Positions 53,111 through 61,704 of a stretch of DNA of 64,000 nucleotides are shown here, piece by piece (position 1 is the stretch's first letter; every line of letters begins with the position of its first letter). Position numbers and translations under genes: made by a program. Below the pieces are notes generated by a model, which saw only the letters and a program-made list of their open reading frames with translations, did no database searches and had not been told where the DNA came from. This DNA is from Ruegeria spongiae (lineage in GTDB: Bacteria; Pseudomonadota; Alphaproteobacteria; Rhodobacterales; Rhodobacteraceae). The DNA is taken from the NCBI RefSeq assembly GCF_023502395.1, contig NZ_JAMFMB010000012.1:62001-126000 (forward strand), given 5' to 3'.

Positions 53111-55668
53111 GACGGCTTGTTTTTACTCTGGCGCTCGCAGCCGCTCCTGCGAATGCGCAGCTGGTTGGGGATCGTAATTCACTGGAATGCGCTGCGCTTG
53201 TCGAGCAGGAGATGATCGACAGCAGTATTGAGGTGATTTGCGGCATATCCTCGGCAGAAATGGTAGAGATGATGCGGCTTGCAGTGTCTGGCCGCGCCGA
53301 AGATTATACCGCGTTGCTCAATCGTCTAGACACACTGACGCCAGAGGGCGCCCAGCTGCGTGCTGAGTCAATCCGTTCGTTTTTTAGTATTCTTGAGCAA
53401 GACGACGTGCCCTCCGATCAACTCCGCGACCGGCTGGCGGAAATCGCGACACGGCACGTACGCCTGCAAGTTGAATTGAGTGCGTTCCAGATTGCAGACC
53501 CAGAGATTCAGGCGCAGCTGGATGCGGCAGCGGCGGTTCTTGTTGGTGAACCGCCGGATCACGATGCGGCTCGGCGTGCGCTGTCGGAGGCACGTGCGCT
53601 GCGACGCGCCAAGCGCGAAGCCGCGCTATCAATCTTTGAGGAGCAGTCCCGCGAGGAGGCGCGGATTGCCCGTACTCAGGCGGAGCTGGAACTGTCTGTA
53701 CTGAATCGTTTGGCGGCGGCACGTCTCTTTGAAGAAGCCGCAGACCTGTTGCCCGAAGACGATGTGGATCAGCGCTGGCTTGATTTGTTCAGCGCGGCAG
53801 ATGCGCTTTACGATCATGGTAGGCTGCGGGGTGACAATGCTGCATTGGAACGCGCGATCGGGTTATGGGGGAGGAGGCTGAATGTGAAGGATCGAGCCGT
53901 AGATCCACTCGGCTGGGCAGCAACGCAGAACAACCTCGGCATTGCGCTGCTAACTATTGGGCAAAGGGAGCCCGGAACGGCACGGCTGGAGGAGGCCTTA
54001 GCCGCCTTTCGCCTTGCCCTGGAGGTATGGACCCGCGACCGCGTCCCGCTCGACTGGGCCACAGCACAGAACAATCTTAGCATTGCGCTTGCGCTACTCG
54101 GCAAACGGAAACCGGGCACGGCACAGCTCGAAGAGGCCGTGATCGTCTATCGCCGTGTCCTGGAGGAATGGACCCGCGACCGCGTTCCGCTCGACTGGGC
54201 CACAACACAGAATAATCTCGGCAACGCGCTGCTAACAATTGGGGTTCGGGAACCTAGCACTGCCCGGCTGGAAGAGGCCGTGTCTGCCTATCGCCTCGCC
54301 TTGGAGGAACGGACCCGCGACCGTGTCCCGCTCGATTGGGCCACAACACAGAATAATCTCGCTAGCGCGCTTTCGTCCCTTGGGGAGCAGGAACCGGGCA
54401 CGGCCCGGCTGGAAGAGGCCGTGTCTGCCTATCGCCTCGCCCTGGAGGAACGGACCCGCGACCGCGTCCCGCTCGACTGGGCCACAACACAGAACAATCT
54501 CGGCACTGCGCTTTCTTCCATTGGAAGACGGCAGCCCGGAACTGCACGGCTGGAGGAAGCCGTGATCGCCTATCACCTTGCCCTGGAAGAACGGACCCGC
54601 GACCGCGTCCCCCTTGCCTGGGCCTCAACGCAGTACAATCTCGGTATTGCACTTTCGTCCCTTGGAAAACGAGAGCCCGGAACGGATCGTCTGGAGGAAT
54701 CCGTGATAGCCTATCGCCTTGCCCTGGAGGAATGGACCCGCGACCGCGACCCGCTCGCCTGGGCCGCAACACAGAACAATCTCGGCACTGCGCTTGAGCT
54801 ACTCGGCGAACGGGAGCCCGGAACGGAACGGCTGGAGGAAGCCGTGATCGCTTATCGCCTTGCTCTGGAAGAACGGACCCGCGACCGCGTCCCGCTCGAC
54901 TGGGCCTCAACGCAGAACAATATCGGACATGCGCTTTCCTCCCTCGGAGAACAGGAGCCGGGCACGGCTCGGCTGGAGGAGGCCGTGATCGCCTATCACC
55001 TTGCCCTGGAAGAACGGACACGCGACCGCGTCCCCCTTGCCTGGGCCTCAACGCAGTACAATCTCGGTATTGCACTTTCGTCCCTTGGAAAACGAGAGCC
55101 CGGAACGGAACGTCTGGAGGAATCCGTGATAGCCTATCGCCTTGCCTTGGAGGAATGGACCCGCGACCGCGACCCGCTCACTTGGGCCTCGACGCAATAC
55201 AATATCGGCAATGCGCTTTCCTCCCTCGGCAATCAGGTACCGGGCACGGTGCGGCTGGAGGAGGCCGTGACCGCCTATCGGCTTGCCCTGGAAGAACGGG
55301 CCCGCGACCGCGTCCCGCTCGAATGGGCCGAAACGCAGAACAGTCTTGGCGCTGCGCTTCGTTCTCTTGGCGAGCGGGAGCCGGGCACGGCCCGGCTGGA
55401 GGAGGCCGTGACCGCCTATCGCCTGTCCTTGGAGGAATGGACGCGCGATCGCGACCCGTTCAAATGGGCGGGTACCACGCTTATTCTGACACACACGCAC
55501 ACCATAATCGCGAAACGAACAGGTGACGGGGAAATACTGCCCACAGCGCTTGTCGATGCGCAAACGGCAAGAGATTTACTTCGAGGCGGTGGACACACCC
55601 AATGGGTTGGAACGGCAGAGAAAGTCATTGATAGCATCGAAAAAACGCAGGACGCGCTAGGGGATTAG
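53107..55668 (+). CDS. Exported TPR-array protein, copy 2
   Basis: An 853-residue paralogue of the gene at 50558, starting at an ATG with signal peptide MRRLVFTLALAAAPANA-Q. The N-terminal domain is identical in DNA to copy 1 from about residue 12 to 231. Then come eleven 47-residue TPR units plus a degenerate last one, three more than copy 1. Units 6 and 9 and parts of their neighbours are nearly identical, showing a recent three-unit duplication. The mature protein would be periplasmic or outer-membrane associated. No enzyme motif is seen. Confidence 0.82.
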   Translation: MRRLVFTLALAAAPANAQLVGDRNSLECAALVEQEMIDSSIEVICGISSAEMVEMMRLAVSGRAEDYTALLNRLDTLTPEGAQLRAESIRSFFSILEQDDVPSDQLRDRLAEIATRHVRLQVELSAFQIADPEIQAQLDAAAAVLVGEPPDHDAARRALSEARALRRAKREAALSIFEEQSREEARIARTQAELELSVLNRLAAARLFEEAADLLPEDDVDQRWLDLFSAADALYDHGRLRGDNAALERAIGLWGRRLNVKDRAVDPLGWAATQNNLGIALLTIGQREPGTARLEEALAAFRLALEVWTRDRVPLDWATAQNNLSIALALLGKRKPGTAQLEEAVIVYRRVLEEWTRDRVPLDWATTQNNLGNALLTIGVREPSTARLEEAVSAYRLALEERTRDRVPLDWATTQNNLASALSSLGEQEPGTARLEEAVSAYRLALEERTRDRVPLDWATTQNNLGTALSSIGRRQPGTARLEEAVIAYHLALEERTRDRVPLAWASTQYNLGIALSSLGKREPGTDRLEESVIAYRLALEEWTRDRDPLAWAATQNNLGTALELLGEREPGTERLEEAVIAYRLALEERTRDRVPLDWASTQNNIGHALSSLGEQEPGTARLEEAVIAYHLALEERTRDRVPLAWASTQYNLGIALSSLGKREPGTERLEESVIAYRLALEEWTRDRDPLTWASTQYNIGNALSSLGNQVPGTVRLEEAVTAYRLALEERARDRVPLEWAETQNSLGAALRSLGEREPGTARLEEAVTAYRLSLEEWTRDRDPFKWAGTTLILTHTHTIIAKRTGDGEILPTALVDAQTARDLLRGGGHTQWVGTAEKVIDSIEKTQDALGD
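53140..53800 (+). repeat. 661-bp direct repeat, copy 2
   Basis: The second copy of the repeat at 50591-51251. The same orientation means recombination between them would delete the small membrane gene and give a hybrid TPR gene. Confidence 0.9.
54562..55179 (+). repeat. Internal 423-bp tandem duplication in TPR copy 2
   Basis: 54562-54756 and 54985-55179 are nearly identical (I count about three mismatches in 195 bp) at an offset of exactly 423 bp, three 141-bp TPR units. The other units differ more, so this duplication is recent. Confidence 0.85.
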
Positions 55669-55732
55669 GCTCAGGACCTATTGATTTCCATTTTGCTGCG
55701 TGGTTCATCGCGTCCAAAACGAGCGGTGAACA

Positions 55733-56070
55733 TGTCTGATCTTTTCTGGTTGAGCGACGAGCAGATGGCGCGTCTGGCGCCATTCTTCCCAACGTCCCAC
55801 GGCAAACCTCGCGTTGACGACAGGCGTGTCTTGAGTGGGATTATCCTCATCAACCGCAACGGGTTCGTGCGTGTATCCCAGGCCGCAAACAGCGCAAGAC
55901 AGCTGTCCGATACGACAAGCACCGCTACAAACGCCGCAATCGGATTGAGATCATGTTTGGCAGATTGAAGGACTGGCGCCGTGTGGCGACGCGGTACGAC
56001 AGGTGTCCCAAGTCTTTCTCTCAGAAATCGTTCTCGCCGCTTCGGGCATCTATTGGCTATGAGTTCTGCC
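55733..56070 (+). pseudogene. IS5-family transposase, internally deleted
   Basis: The 5' part (from ATG 55733) reads MSDLFWLSDEQMARLAPFFP and RVDDRRVLSGIILINRNGF, the start of IS5-family transposases. After about 55880 the frame shifts, and the C-terminus appears in another frame: KQRKTAVRYDKHRYKRRNRI, then MFGRLKDWRRVATRYDRCPK. The catalytic middle is missing, so the element is dead. A likely left end lies near 55674 (GGACCTATTGATTTCC). Confidence 0.8.
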
Positions 56071-56151
56071 GATGCGAACTGACATCACGCCCGGCCAGAC
56101 GTCCGATTTTTTCGGCTTCGATCTCATCATGGACCACAATCTGCCTGAACC

Positions 56152-56923
56152 TGATCCTCCCCCAGTGAAGTGGTCCGCCGTTATGTTTAGGAAAACGGAG
56201 GATCAGAATGGGAATGAAGCGACACAAGCCCGAAGAGATTGTCACGAAGTTACGGCAGGTTGAGGTGCTTGTCGGCCAAGCGCATCGAGCGGCTGTGGCG
56301 ACGAGAGGGGCTGAAAGTGCCTGCAAAACAACCGAAGAAAGGTCGGCTCTGGCTGAACGATGGATCGTGTATCCGGTTGCGGCCCGAGTATCGCAACCAC
56401 GTCTGGAGCTATGACTTTGTTCATTGCCGGACCATTGACGGCAAGGCATTTCGGACGCTCAACATTCTCGACGAGTTCAGCCGCGAGTGCCTGACGATCA
56501 AGGTCAAGCGACGGCTCAACGCCAACAGCGTCATCGACGCGCTGAGTGATCTGTTCATTCTTCGCGGTGTCCCGTCGTTTATCCGGTCCGACAACGGCCC
56601 CGAGTTCGTGGCGCAGACCGTGCAGGACTGGATCAAAGCCGTCGGCGCAAGGACTGCCTATATCGAGCCGGGATCACCTTGGGAGAACGGATACTGCGAG
56701 AGCTTCAACGCCCGGTTCCGTGATGAGCTGCTCAATGGAGAAATCTTCTACAGCCTGCGCGAGGCGCAGATCCTGATCGAGCAATGGAGGAAGCACTACA
56801 ACACAAAACGACCCCACAGTGCTCTGGGCTACCGCCCGCCAGCCCCGGAAAACATCGTTCCGATGGACCAAAGGCCGGTCATGCACTAACACTCAAACCG
56901 GACCACTAAAGTGGGGCTGGTCA
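56152..56923 (+). mobile_element. IS3-family element with internal deletion, both ends kept
   Basis: Left end TGATCCTCCCCCAGTGAAGT and right end (complement) TGACCAGCCCCACTTTAGTG are imperfect inverted repeats that share the AGTGGTCCG block. Only 772 bp separate them, against about 1.2-1.3 kb for intact relatives. The end of orfA and the start of orfB are gone. Confidence 0.75.
56208..56889 (+). pseudogene. IS3-family transposase, orfA start joined to orfB C-terminal part
   Basis: orfA begins at ATG 56208 (MGMKRHKPEEIVTKLRQVE) and breaks near 56279, changing frame to an orfB piece that starts KRIERLWRREGLKVPAKQ. The orfB part keeps the rve/DDE catalytic core: YDFVHCRT (Asp), RSDNGPEF (Asp) and WENGYCESFNARFRDEL (Glu), ending RPHSALGYRPP. 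The N-terminal DNA-binding part of orfB and most of orfA are missing, so it is unlikely to move itself. Confidence 0.8.
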
Positions 56924-57231
56924 TGTTTGCGTCACCGAGTTTGGTAGCTGGAAACAGCTTATGGGTAGCGCAGTGGAGCTCCAGAGGAAAGATCAACGTT
57001 TGCCCAAAATCGTAGTGCGCTCATATGAATGGAGGCGGAAAAGATGTAATAAAATAGCATCTTATATTTTATGCTTCGTGCCTTAAGCTTCTATCGTTTC
57101 CATCTATATCCTCTTGTTGCTTCTGTGCTCCCCACCGTACAAAACCGCCATTTCGCGCAACATAACTCTACCTATGGTAATAAATTCACCATGCCTGTTG
57201 TAATTTAATGTGCGTGGAGGTAGCGTTTCCC
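56924..57231. other. AT-rich intergenic region before the integrase genes
   Basis: No gene is supported. AT-rich around 57040-57075 (AAAATAGCATCTTATATTTT) and probably holding the promoter of the three-gene integrase operon. Confidence 0.35.
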
Positions 57232-57828
57232 ATGTCGTCCGAGGGGTTATATTTTCCTGCCGATAAGGCGCTGATTGCGATGGGGAATACTTCCCGTCGC
57301 TGGCAAAACCACTTCGAAATGAACAAGGTGTTCGTGCCGGAAGGGGTGAAATCCGTTGCATCAAGAGGACCGGGGCGCGGGAGGCTACGGCAGCTTTCGC
57401 TTGAGACTGTTGTGCAAGGGGCCATAGCGTTTGCACTGATCGACTGCGGAGTCGACGTTCGCGAAGCGTATTGGGCGGGAGCGCAGTTCGCCTACTATGG
57501 CCAGCAACCTAACCCCAATCAAATCCAACCCAGATCAGCGCACATTCGGGCGCCGGGTAAGTTGTTCGCCGTTGGTGAGACATATCTGATCTTTGCGAAT
57601 GAGGGGACAGAGCGCCAGAAAAGCCGGTTGGCGATTGTATCAGACGCTGACTCTATGTTTGATCTGAAAAAGAGAGATAGTGTTCCCGGCGCAGTGATCG
57701 GGGCTGTCGAGGGGCGCGGGGCCGCGCCTCGGATCGTTCTAAATCTTTCCGATACTTGCGGTCAGATTGCGGCCTCTCTCGGTCTCAGCTTCGCCGCCGT
57801 TTTTCTTTCGGAGGTCGACAATGGATAA
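57232..57828 (+). CDS. Hypothetical island protein upstream of the integrase
   Basis: A 198-residue protein starting at ATG 57232 (GGAGG about 11 bases upstream). The N-terminal third resembles a short winged or helix-turn-helix region (ADKALIAMGNTSRRWQNHF; RLRQLSLETVVQGAIAFALI). The rest is mixed alpha/beta without recognisable motifs. The stop overlaps the start of the next gene by 8 bp. Its position next to a small HTH-like gene and an integrase suggests a regulatory role for the element. Confidence 0.6.
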   Translation: MSSEGLYFPADKALIAMGNTSRRWQNHFEMNKVFVPEGVKSVASRGPGRGRLRQLSLETVVQGAIAFALIDCGVDVREAYWAGAQFAYYGQQPNPNQIQPRSAHIRAPGKLFAVGETYLIFANEGTERQKSRLAIVSDADSMFDLKKRDSVPGAVIGAVEGRGAAPRIVLNLSDTCGQIAASLGLSFAAVFLSEVDNG

Positions 57829-58081
57829 CCTCGGCAGCTTCGGTATTGAACTGGTCACATCGGACGACCTTGCACATCGCCTCGGGTATTCGGGCACGAA
57901 CGCTGCCTTTCGAGACTGGTGCGCTTCGATGCGTATAACGCCTGTTCCGGGACGACGAGGGTATTTTGACCCTGCTTTGGTTCGTCGCCGTCTCGATGAA
58001 GCTCAAGGGCTTCATTCTTCGGAAGGCTACGAGAACGATAGCTTGGTCGCAGCAAGGAGGGCTCGCCGTGCCGCGCGGTAA
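57821..58081 (+). CDS. Small HTH-like protein, possible excisionase
   Basis: An 86-residue protein beginning MDNLGSFGIELVTSDDLAHR, followed by LGYSGTNAAFRDWCASMRIT and VPGRRGYFDPALVRRRLDE. This is the pattern of short MerR/excisionase-like winged helices (select domain by first helix, recognise through the second). It overlaps its upstream neighbour by 8 bp and the integrase by 14 bp. Inferred to direct excision or regulate the integrase. Confidence 0.6.
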   Translation: MDNLGSFGIELVTSDDLAHRLGYSGTNAAFRDWCASMRITPVPGRRGYFDPALVRRRLDEAQGLHSSEGYENDSLVAARRARRAAR

Positions 58082-59144
58082 CTTGCCTCCGGAGGTCCAT
58101 CGCGTGCGAGCCAAGCTCGCCGATGGCTCTGTCTGTTACTACTTCTCGCTTCGTGGGCGAAAAGGAACTGGTTTTTGGAAGGACCCTCGGCCATTTCCGA
58201 AGAATGCCGAGTTCTTTGCGGCTTACACCGCAGCCATGGCCGCTGCCGCGCCCAAAGTTGATCGGAACATGACTGAGGCTTTGGTTGAAACCTACCTGCG
58301 GTCTGCCGAATTTCAGGCCCTTAAGCCGCGAACGCAGGCTGACTACAAGAAGTGGGCGCTTCGGTTCTCAACTGAATTCAAGAATGACCCGGTGGCTATG
58401 TTTGAAGAGGCTGCATCGCGTGCCGAAGTGAATGATTGGCGCGCGCAATGGGCTCACTCGCCGAAACAGTATGACTATGCAGGAACTGTCGTTACCAGAA
58501 TCCTGAATTGGGCGCGAGATGCTGGCAAGTTGGCCGAGCACCATTGCAGTTTCAAAAAAGTGTACAGGTCTGACAGATCCGATGTTGTTTGGGCTCCAGA
58601 ACACGTTGAGGCTGTCAAAAAGATCGCGCCGGAATGGGTGGTGCGTATTTTGGTGACGGCCTGCGAAACAGGAATGCGCCCCGGCGATTTGATAAGACTG
58701 TCGCGCGCTCACATTGAGCCCACGCCGGGTGGCCGCCGGATTCGCATCAAGACTAACAAGCGCGGCAAATCTGCGTTTGTGCCGGTCAGTCAAGCTATGG
58801 CCCAAGTGATTGACGCAACACCTGATGATCGGTTGCTTATCCTGACCAATGCCAGTGGCAAGCCCTTGACTGAGCATCGGGCGTCCGAGGGTGTGCGCCA
58901 ATGGCGCGACAAAGCAGGGCTAACACCTCAGAGCCTGGGCTATGACCTGCGGCTTTACGACGCCCGTGGTACGGCAGCCACAAGGCTTTTGCGGGCGGGT
59001 CTATCACTCTCACAGATCGCCGGATGCATGGGATGGTCTCTGCGCACTGCTGCGGCCATGATTGAGCGTTACGCGCAGGTCTCGCCGGGTGAAACTGATG
59101 ACGTTTTGACGCTTCTAAGTGAGGCCAAGGAGGGCAAAGCGTGA
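58068..59144 (+). CDS. Tyrosine-type integrase of the island
   Basis: A 358-residue site-specific recombinase. The start is the GTG at 58068 (AAGGAGG at 58053-58059). A core-binding SAM-like domain is at about residues 65-165. The catalytic domain has Arg in CETGMRPGDLIRL, the second box LYDARGTAATRLLRAG (Asp in place of the first His of H-x-x-R) and the nucleophile Tyr in MIERYAQV. It lies 73 bp from the tRNA-Cys 3' end, the usual position for an integrase that uses that tRNA as its attachment site. Confidence 0.9.
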   Translation: MPRGNLPPEVHRVRAKLADGSVCYYFSLRGRKGTGFWKDPRPFPKNAEFFAAYTAAMAAAAPKVDRNMTEALVETYLRSAEFQALKPRTQADYKKWALRFSTEFKNDPVAMFEEAASRAEVNDWRAQWAHSPKQYDYAGTVVTRILNWARDAGKLAEHHCSFKKVYRSDRSDVVWAPEHVEAVKKIAPEWVVRILVTACETGMRPGDLIRLSRAHIEPTPGGRRIRIKTNKRGKSAFVPVSQAMAQVIDATPDDRLLILTNASGKPLTEHRASEGVRQWRDKAGLTPQSLGYDLRLYDARGTAATRLLRAGLSLSQIAGCMGWSLRTAAAMIERYAQVSPGETDDVLTLLSEAKEGKA

Positions 59145-59217
59145 ACGGAATTGTAAAATGGATTGTAAAATGCACTTTGGCAGAAATTGCCGATGCTACT
59201 AACCCATTGAAAAGTAG

Positions 59218-59264
59218 TGGAGGCGAGTACCGGAATCGAACCGGTGTACACGGATTTGCAATCC
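59218..59264 (-). repeat. attR: 47-bp direct repeat inside tRNA-Cys
   Basis: The 3' half of the tRNA, identical to 42400-42446. Marks the right boundary of the island. Confidence 0.92.
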
Positions 59265-59291
59265 GCTGCGTCACCACTCCGCCAACTCGCC
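59218..59291 (-). tRNA. tRNA-Cys (anticodon GCA)
   Basis: Minus-strand cloverleaf: acceptor GGCGAGT pairs with ACTCGCC, D arm, anticodon loop with GCA in GATTGCAAATC, T arm CCGGTTCGATTCCGG and encoded CCA at 59218-59220. 74 nt. It is intact, since the island carries a matching 3' half at its junction. Confidence 0.96.
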
Positions 59292-59519
59292 TTTTCCAGT
59301 GATTTCAATCACTTGCTGTGGTGCGAGGGGTGTTCTAACAGCTTTGCACTGTGGCGTCCAGACAGACTCGGTCGAAAATCGCCCGTTTGAACGGTCAATC
59401 CGGCTACCGCGCGCGTTGCAACAGGGCAACCGAGGAAATGTTACATGAGGATGGGACATTGCCGCCCGAGTGCCAGTATGGCACAAGCCAAGGTAACACA
59501 GTGTTGGATGATCACGATT

Positions 59520-60173
59520 ATGCCTGACTTTGCCGCACGGCGCAGAACCATGGTTGATACGCAGATCCGCCCGTCGGATGTGACCAAGTTCCCGATTATC
59601 GAGGCGATGCTCGATGTCCCCCGCGAAGCCTTCGTCCCCGATGCACGGCGTGAGGCCGCCTACGCGGAAGAGATGCTCGATCTGGGTGATGGGCGGGTGC
59701 TGCCCGAACCCCGGACCTTTGCGAAGATGCTCGATGCGCTCAACATTCAGGACGACGAAGCGGTTCTGGATGTGGCCGCGGCACTTGGTTATTCCACTGC
59801 CGTCACCGCACGCCTGGCGCAACTGGTTGTCGCGGTTGAGGAGGATGCCGACATGGCGGGTGAGGCGCAGTCGCTTCTGTCCGAGGCCGGGGCCGACAAC
59901 GCGATCGTGCACCACGGACCTCTGGCCGAGGGCGCGGCCGAGCATGGCCCTTACGACGCGATTCTTGTGCAGGGCGGGGTTGAACAGGTGCCGGAGGCTC
60001 TGCTGGCGCAGCTCAAGGAGGGCGGGCGCATGGCCTGCACCTTTGTCGAAGACGGGGTCGGGACTGTGAGGATCGGGTACAAATCCGGCGGCAGGCTGTC
60101 CTGGAGATACGCATTCAATGCCGGCGGGCAACTCCTGCCGGGGTTCACAAAACAACCGGAATTTTCGCTTTGA
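59520..60173 (+). CDS. Protein-L-isoaspartate O-methyltransferase-like protein
   Basis: A 217-residue class I methyltransferase of the PCMT family. It opens with FAARRRTMVDTQIRPSDVTK and has VPREAFVP, then VLDVAAALGYSTAVTARLAQ as the SAM-binding motif. Family members normally have GxGSGY here, so AAALGYS is a diverged motif. The start is the ATG at 59520; the longer frame includes intergenic sequence. It lies upstream of tolC on the same strand (51-bp gap), a pairing common in Rhodobacterales. Whether it repairs isoaspartate is uncertain. Confidence 0.82.
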   Translation: MPDFAARRRTMVDTQIRPSDVTKFPIIEAMLDVPREAFVPDARREAAYAEEMLDLGDGRVLPEPRTFAKMLDALNIQDDEAVLDVAAALGYSTAVTARLAQLVVAVEEDADMAGEAQSLLSEAGADNAIVHHGPLAEGAAEHGPYDAILVQGGVEQVPEALLAQLKEGGRMACTFVEDGVGTVRIGYKSGGRLSWRYAFNAGGQLLPGFTKQPEFSL

Positions 60174-60224
60174 CCTGCTGGGTCGGGGAAGACAGGCCGG
60201 ACATATAAAGAGGCGCGGAGAGCA

Positions 60225-61631
60225 ATGTTGAGAGCAGTATTAAAAGGAACGGCCGTGTCGATTGCGCTGTTGGCAGCAACGGTGGCGCCACGATCGGCGG
60301 TCGCGGACAATCTTGCTGATGCGTTGGTGGGGGCTTACAATACCAGCGGGCTTCTGGAACAGAACCGGGCACTGCTGCGGGCGGCTGACGAAGATGTTGC
60401 GATTGCGTTGGCGCAGCTGCGACCGATCATCAACTGGACCATGCAGGTTCAACGCGAGTTCACAGATCGACGGGCCAGCGGATTGAGCGCGAGCGGTGGT
60501 GTTACCAACGGGTTCATCGGTCTGTCCTTCGAGCAGCTGCTCTATGATGGAGGCGCAACCCGACTGGCCAAGCAATCGGCCCAGGAATCCGTGTTGTCGG
60601 CACGGCAAACTTTGATCGATGTCGAGCAAAGCATCCTGTTCCGGGCTGTCAGCGCCTATATGAACCTTATTCTGCAGGAAGATAACGTCGCTCTGCGCCG
60701 CAATAACGTCCGGGTTCTGGGTGAGGAATTGCGGGCATCTCAGGACCGGTTCGAAGTGGGCGAGGTGACGCGCACGGATGTGGCGCTGTCCGAGGCCAGT
60801 GTCGCCGCTGCGCGCGCGAATCTTGCGGATGCACTGGGCAATCTCACAACGGCCAAGGCCGAATATGCAAATGCCGTCGGAAACGAGCCGGGAAAAACCG
60901 CAGGTCAGCCAAGTTTGCCAAAGCGCCCTGCTTCGATCGACGCCGCAACAGCCGTTGCGGTCAGGACACACCCGGATATTCTGGCGGCGCAACATCAGGT
61001 GCGTGCTGCGGAGCTGATCGTACAGCAGCAACGCAAGGAACTCGGACCGAGCGTGACCCTGGATGCGGATCTGGGTTATACCGAGGATTTCGGCAGTTCG
61101 GATTTCCGCAATGACTCCTCTGCCGGGGTGTCCTTTCGGCAGCCGGTTTATGCCGGGGGCGCGCTCGCAGCCCAGGTCCGGCGCGCAATTGCCACCCGCG
61201 ACGCCAGCCGGTCCGCGCTGCTGACCGCCCAAAGGGATGTTGTCCAGGGGGTCAAGGACGCTTATGTGCGCTTCCAGACTGCCGAAGCCAGTCTGACCGC
61301 GTCGAACGAACGGGTGCGTGCGGCACAAATCGCCTTTGATGGCATTCGTGAAGAGGCGACGCTGGGCGCGCGGACAACTCTCGACGTTCTGACCGCCGAA
61401 CAGGACCTGTTGGATGCGCAAACCCAGCAGATTTTTGCGCGTTCCGAACGCTCGCTGGCTGCCTATCAGATGTTGCTGTCACAGGGACTGCTTACGGCTG
61501 AGCGGCTAGGCCTTGCGGTTCAAATTTATGATCCGACGCTCTATTACAATCTGGTGAAAAATGCGCCGGCACAGGTCAGCAAGCAGAGCAAGGATCTGGA
61601 CCGTGTCCTGAAAGCGTTGGGCAAGCAATAA
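60225..61631 (+). CDS. tolC: TolC-family outer membrane channel protein
   Basis: A 468-residue protein with a Sec signal peptide (about 1-27, ending SAVA-DN). It has two OEP-type repeats with long helical hairpins: NRALLRAADEDVAIALAQLRP (partial), DVALSEASVAAARANLADA, FSFRQP-like VSFRQPVYAGGALAAQVRR, and LDVLTAEQDLLDAQTQ. It forms a trimeric outer-membrane duct for type I secretion or efflux. No partner ABC or MFP gene is in the window. Confidence 0.92.
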   Translation: MLRAVLKGTAVSIALLAATVAPRSAVADNLADALVGAYNTSGLLEQNRALLRAADEDVAIALAQLRPIINWTMQVQREFTDRRASGLSASGGVTNGFIGLSFEQLLYDGGATRLAKQSAQESVLSARQTLIDVEQSILFRAVSAYMNLILQEDNVALRRNNVRVLGEELRASQDRFEVGEVTRTDVALSEASVAAARANLADALGNLTTAKAEYANAVGNEPGKTAGQPSLPKRPASIDAATAVAVRTHPDILAAQHQVRAAELIVQQQRKELGPSVTLDADLGYTEDFGSSDFRNDSSAGVSFRQPVYAGGALAAQVRRAIATRDASRSALLTAQRDVVQGVKDAYVRFQTAEASLTASNERVRAAQIAFDGIREEATLGARTTLDVLTAEQDLLDAQTQQIFARSERSLAAYQMLLSQGLLTAERLGLAVQIYDPTLYYNLVKNAPAQVSKQSKDLDRVLKALGKQ

Positions 61632-61704
61632 CGTTCCACTCCTCTGTTGGCAGAACAGCCGGGCTTCGCTACACTTGTGGCGAGGTTCAGAGTGGTAGAA
61701 AAAA

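Larger units (their letters stand above)
42400..59264. mobile_element. 16.9-kb integrative genomic island in tRNA-Cys
   Basis: Bounded by 47-bp direct repeats of tRNA-Cys, with a tyrosine integrase immediately inside the right end. Cargo: a possible PD-(D/E)XK protein, a methyltransferase/McrB-like/DUF2357/Vsr operon, a TPR-membrane-TPR operon and broken IS elements. Base composition is visibly less GC-rich than the core. No conjugation or phage structural genes are seen, so it needs a helper to move or is immobile. Confidence 0.9.

Noticed and set aside
51370-55480. CRISPR-like array
   Set aside because: The repeats are 141 bp, contiguous, coding and imperfect; they are TPR codons, with no spacers or cas genes.
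50558-55668. CHAT- or NACHT-type TPR defence protein
   Set aside because: No caspase-like, NTPase or other effector domain is visible, and both proteins carry export signals.
56057-56449. 130-codon minus-strand frame next to the IS3 element
   Set aside because: Crosses the IS3 end and is opposite transposase coding; the part outside the IS is too short to judge.
57104-57436. 110-codon minus-strand frame opposite the hypothetical integrase-operon gene
   Set aside because: Antisense to a better-supported gene with ribosome site and operon position.
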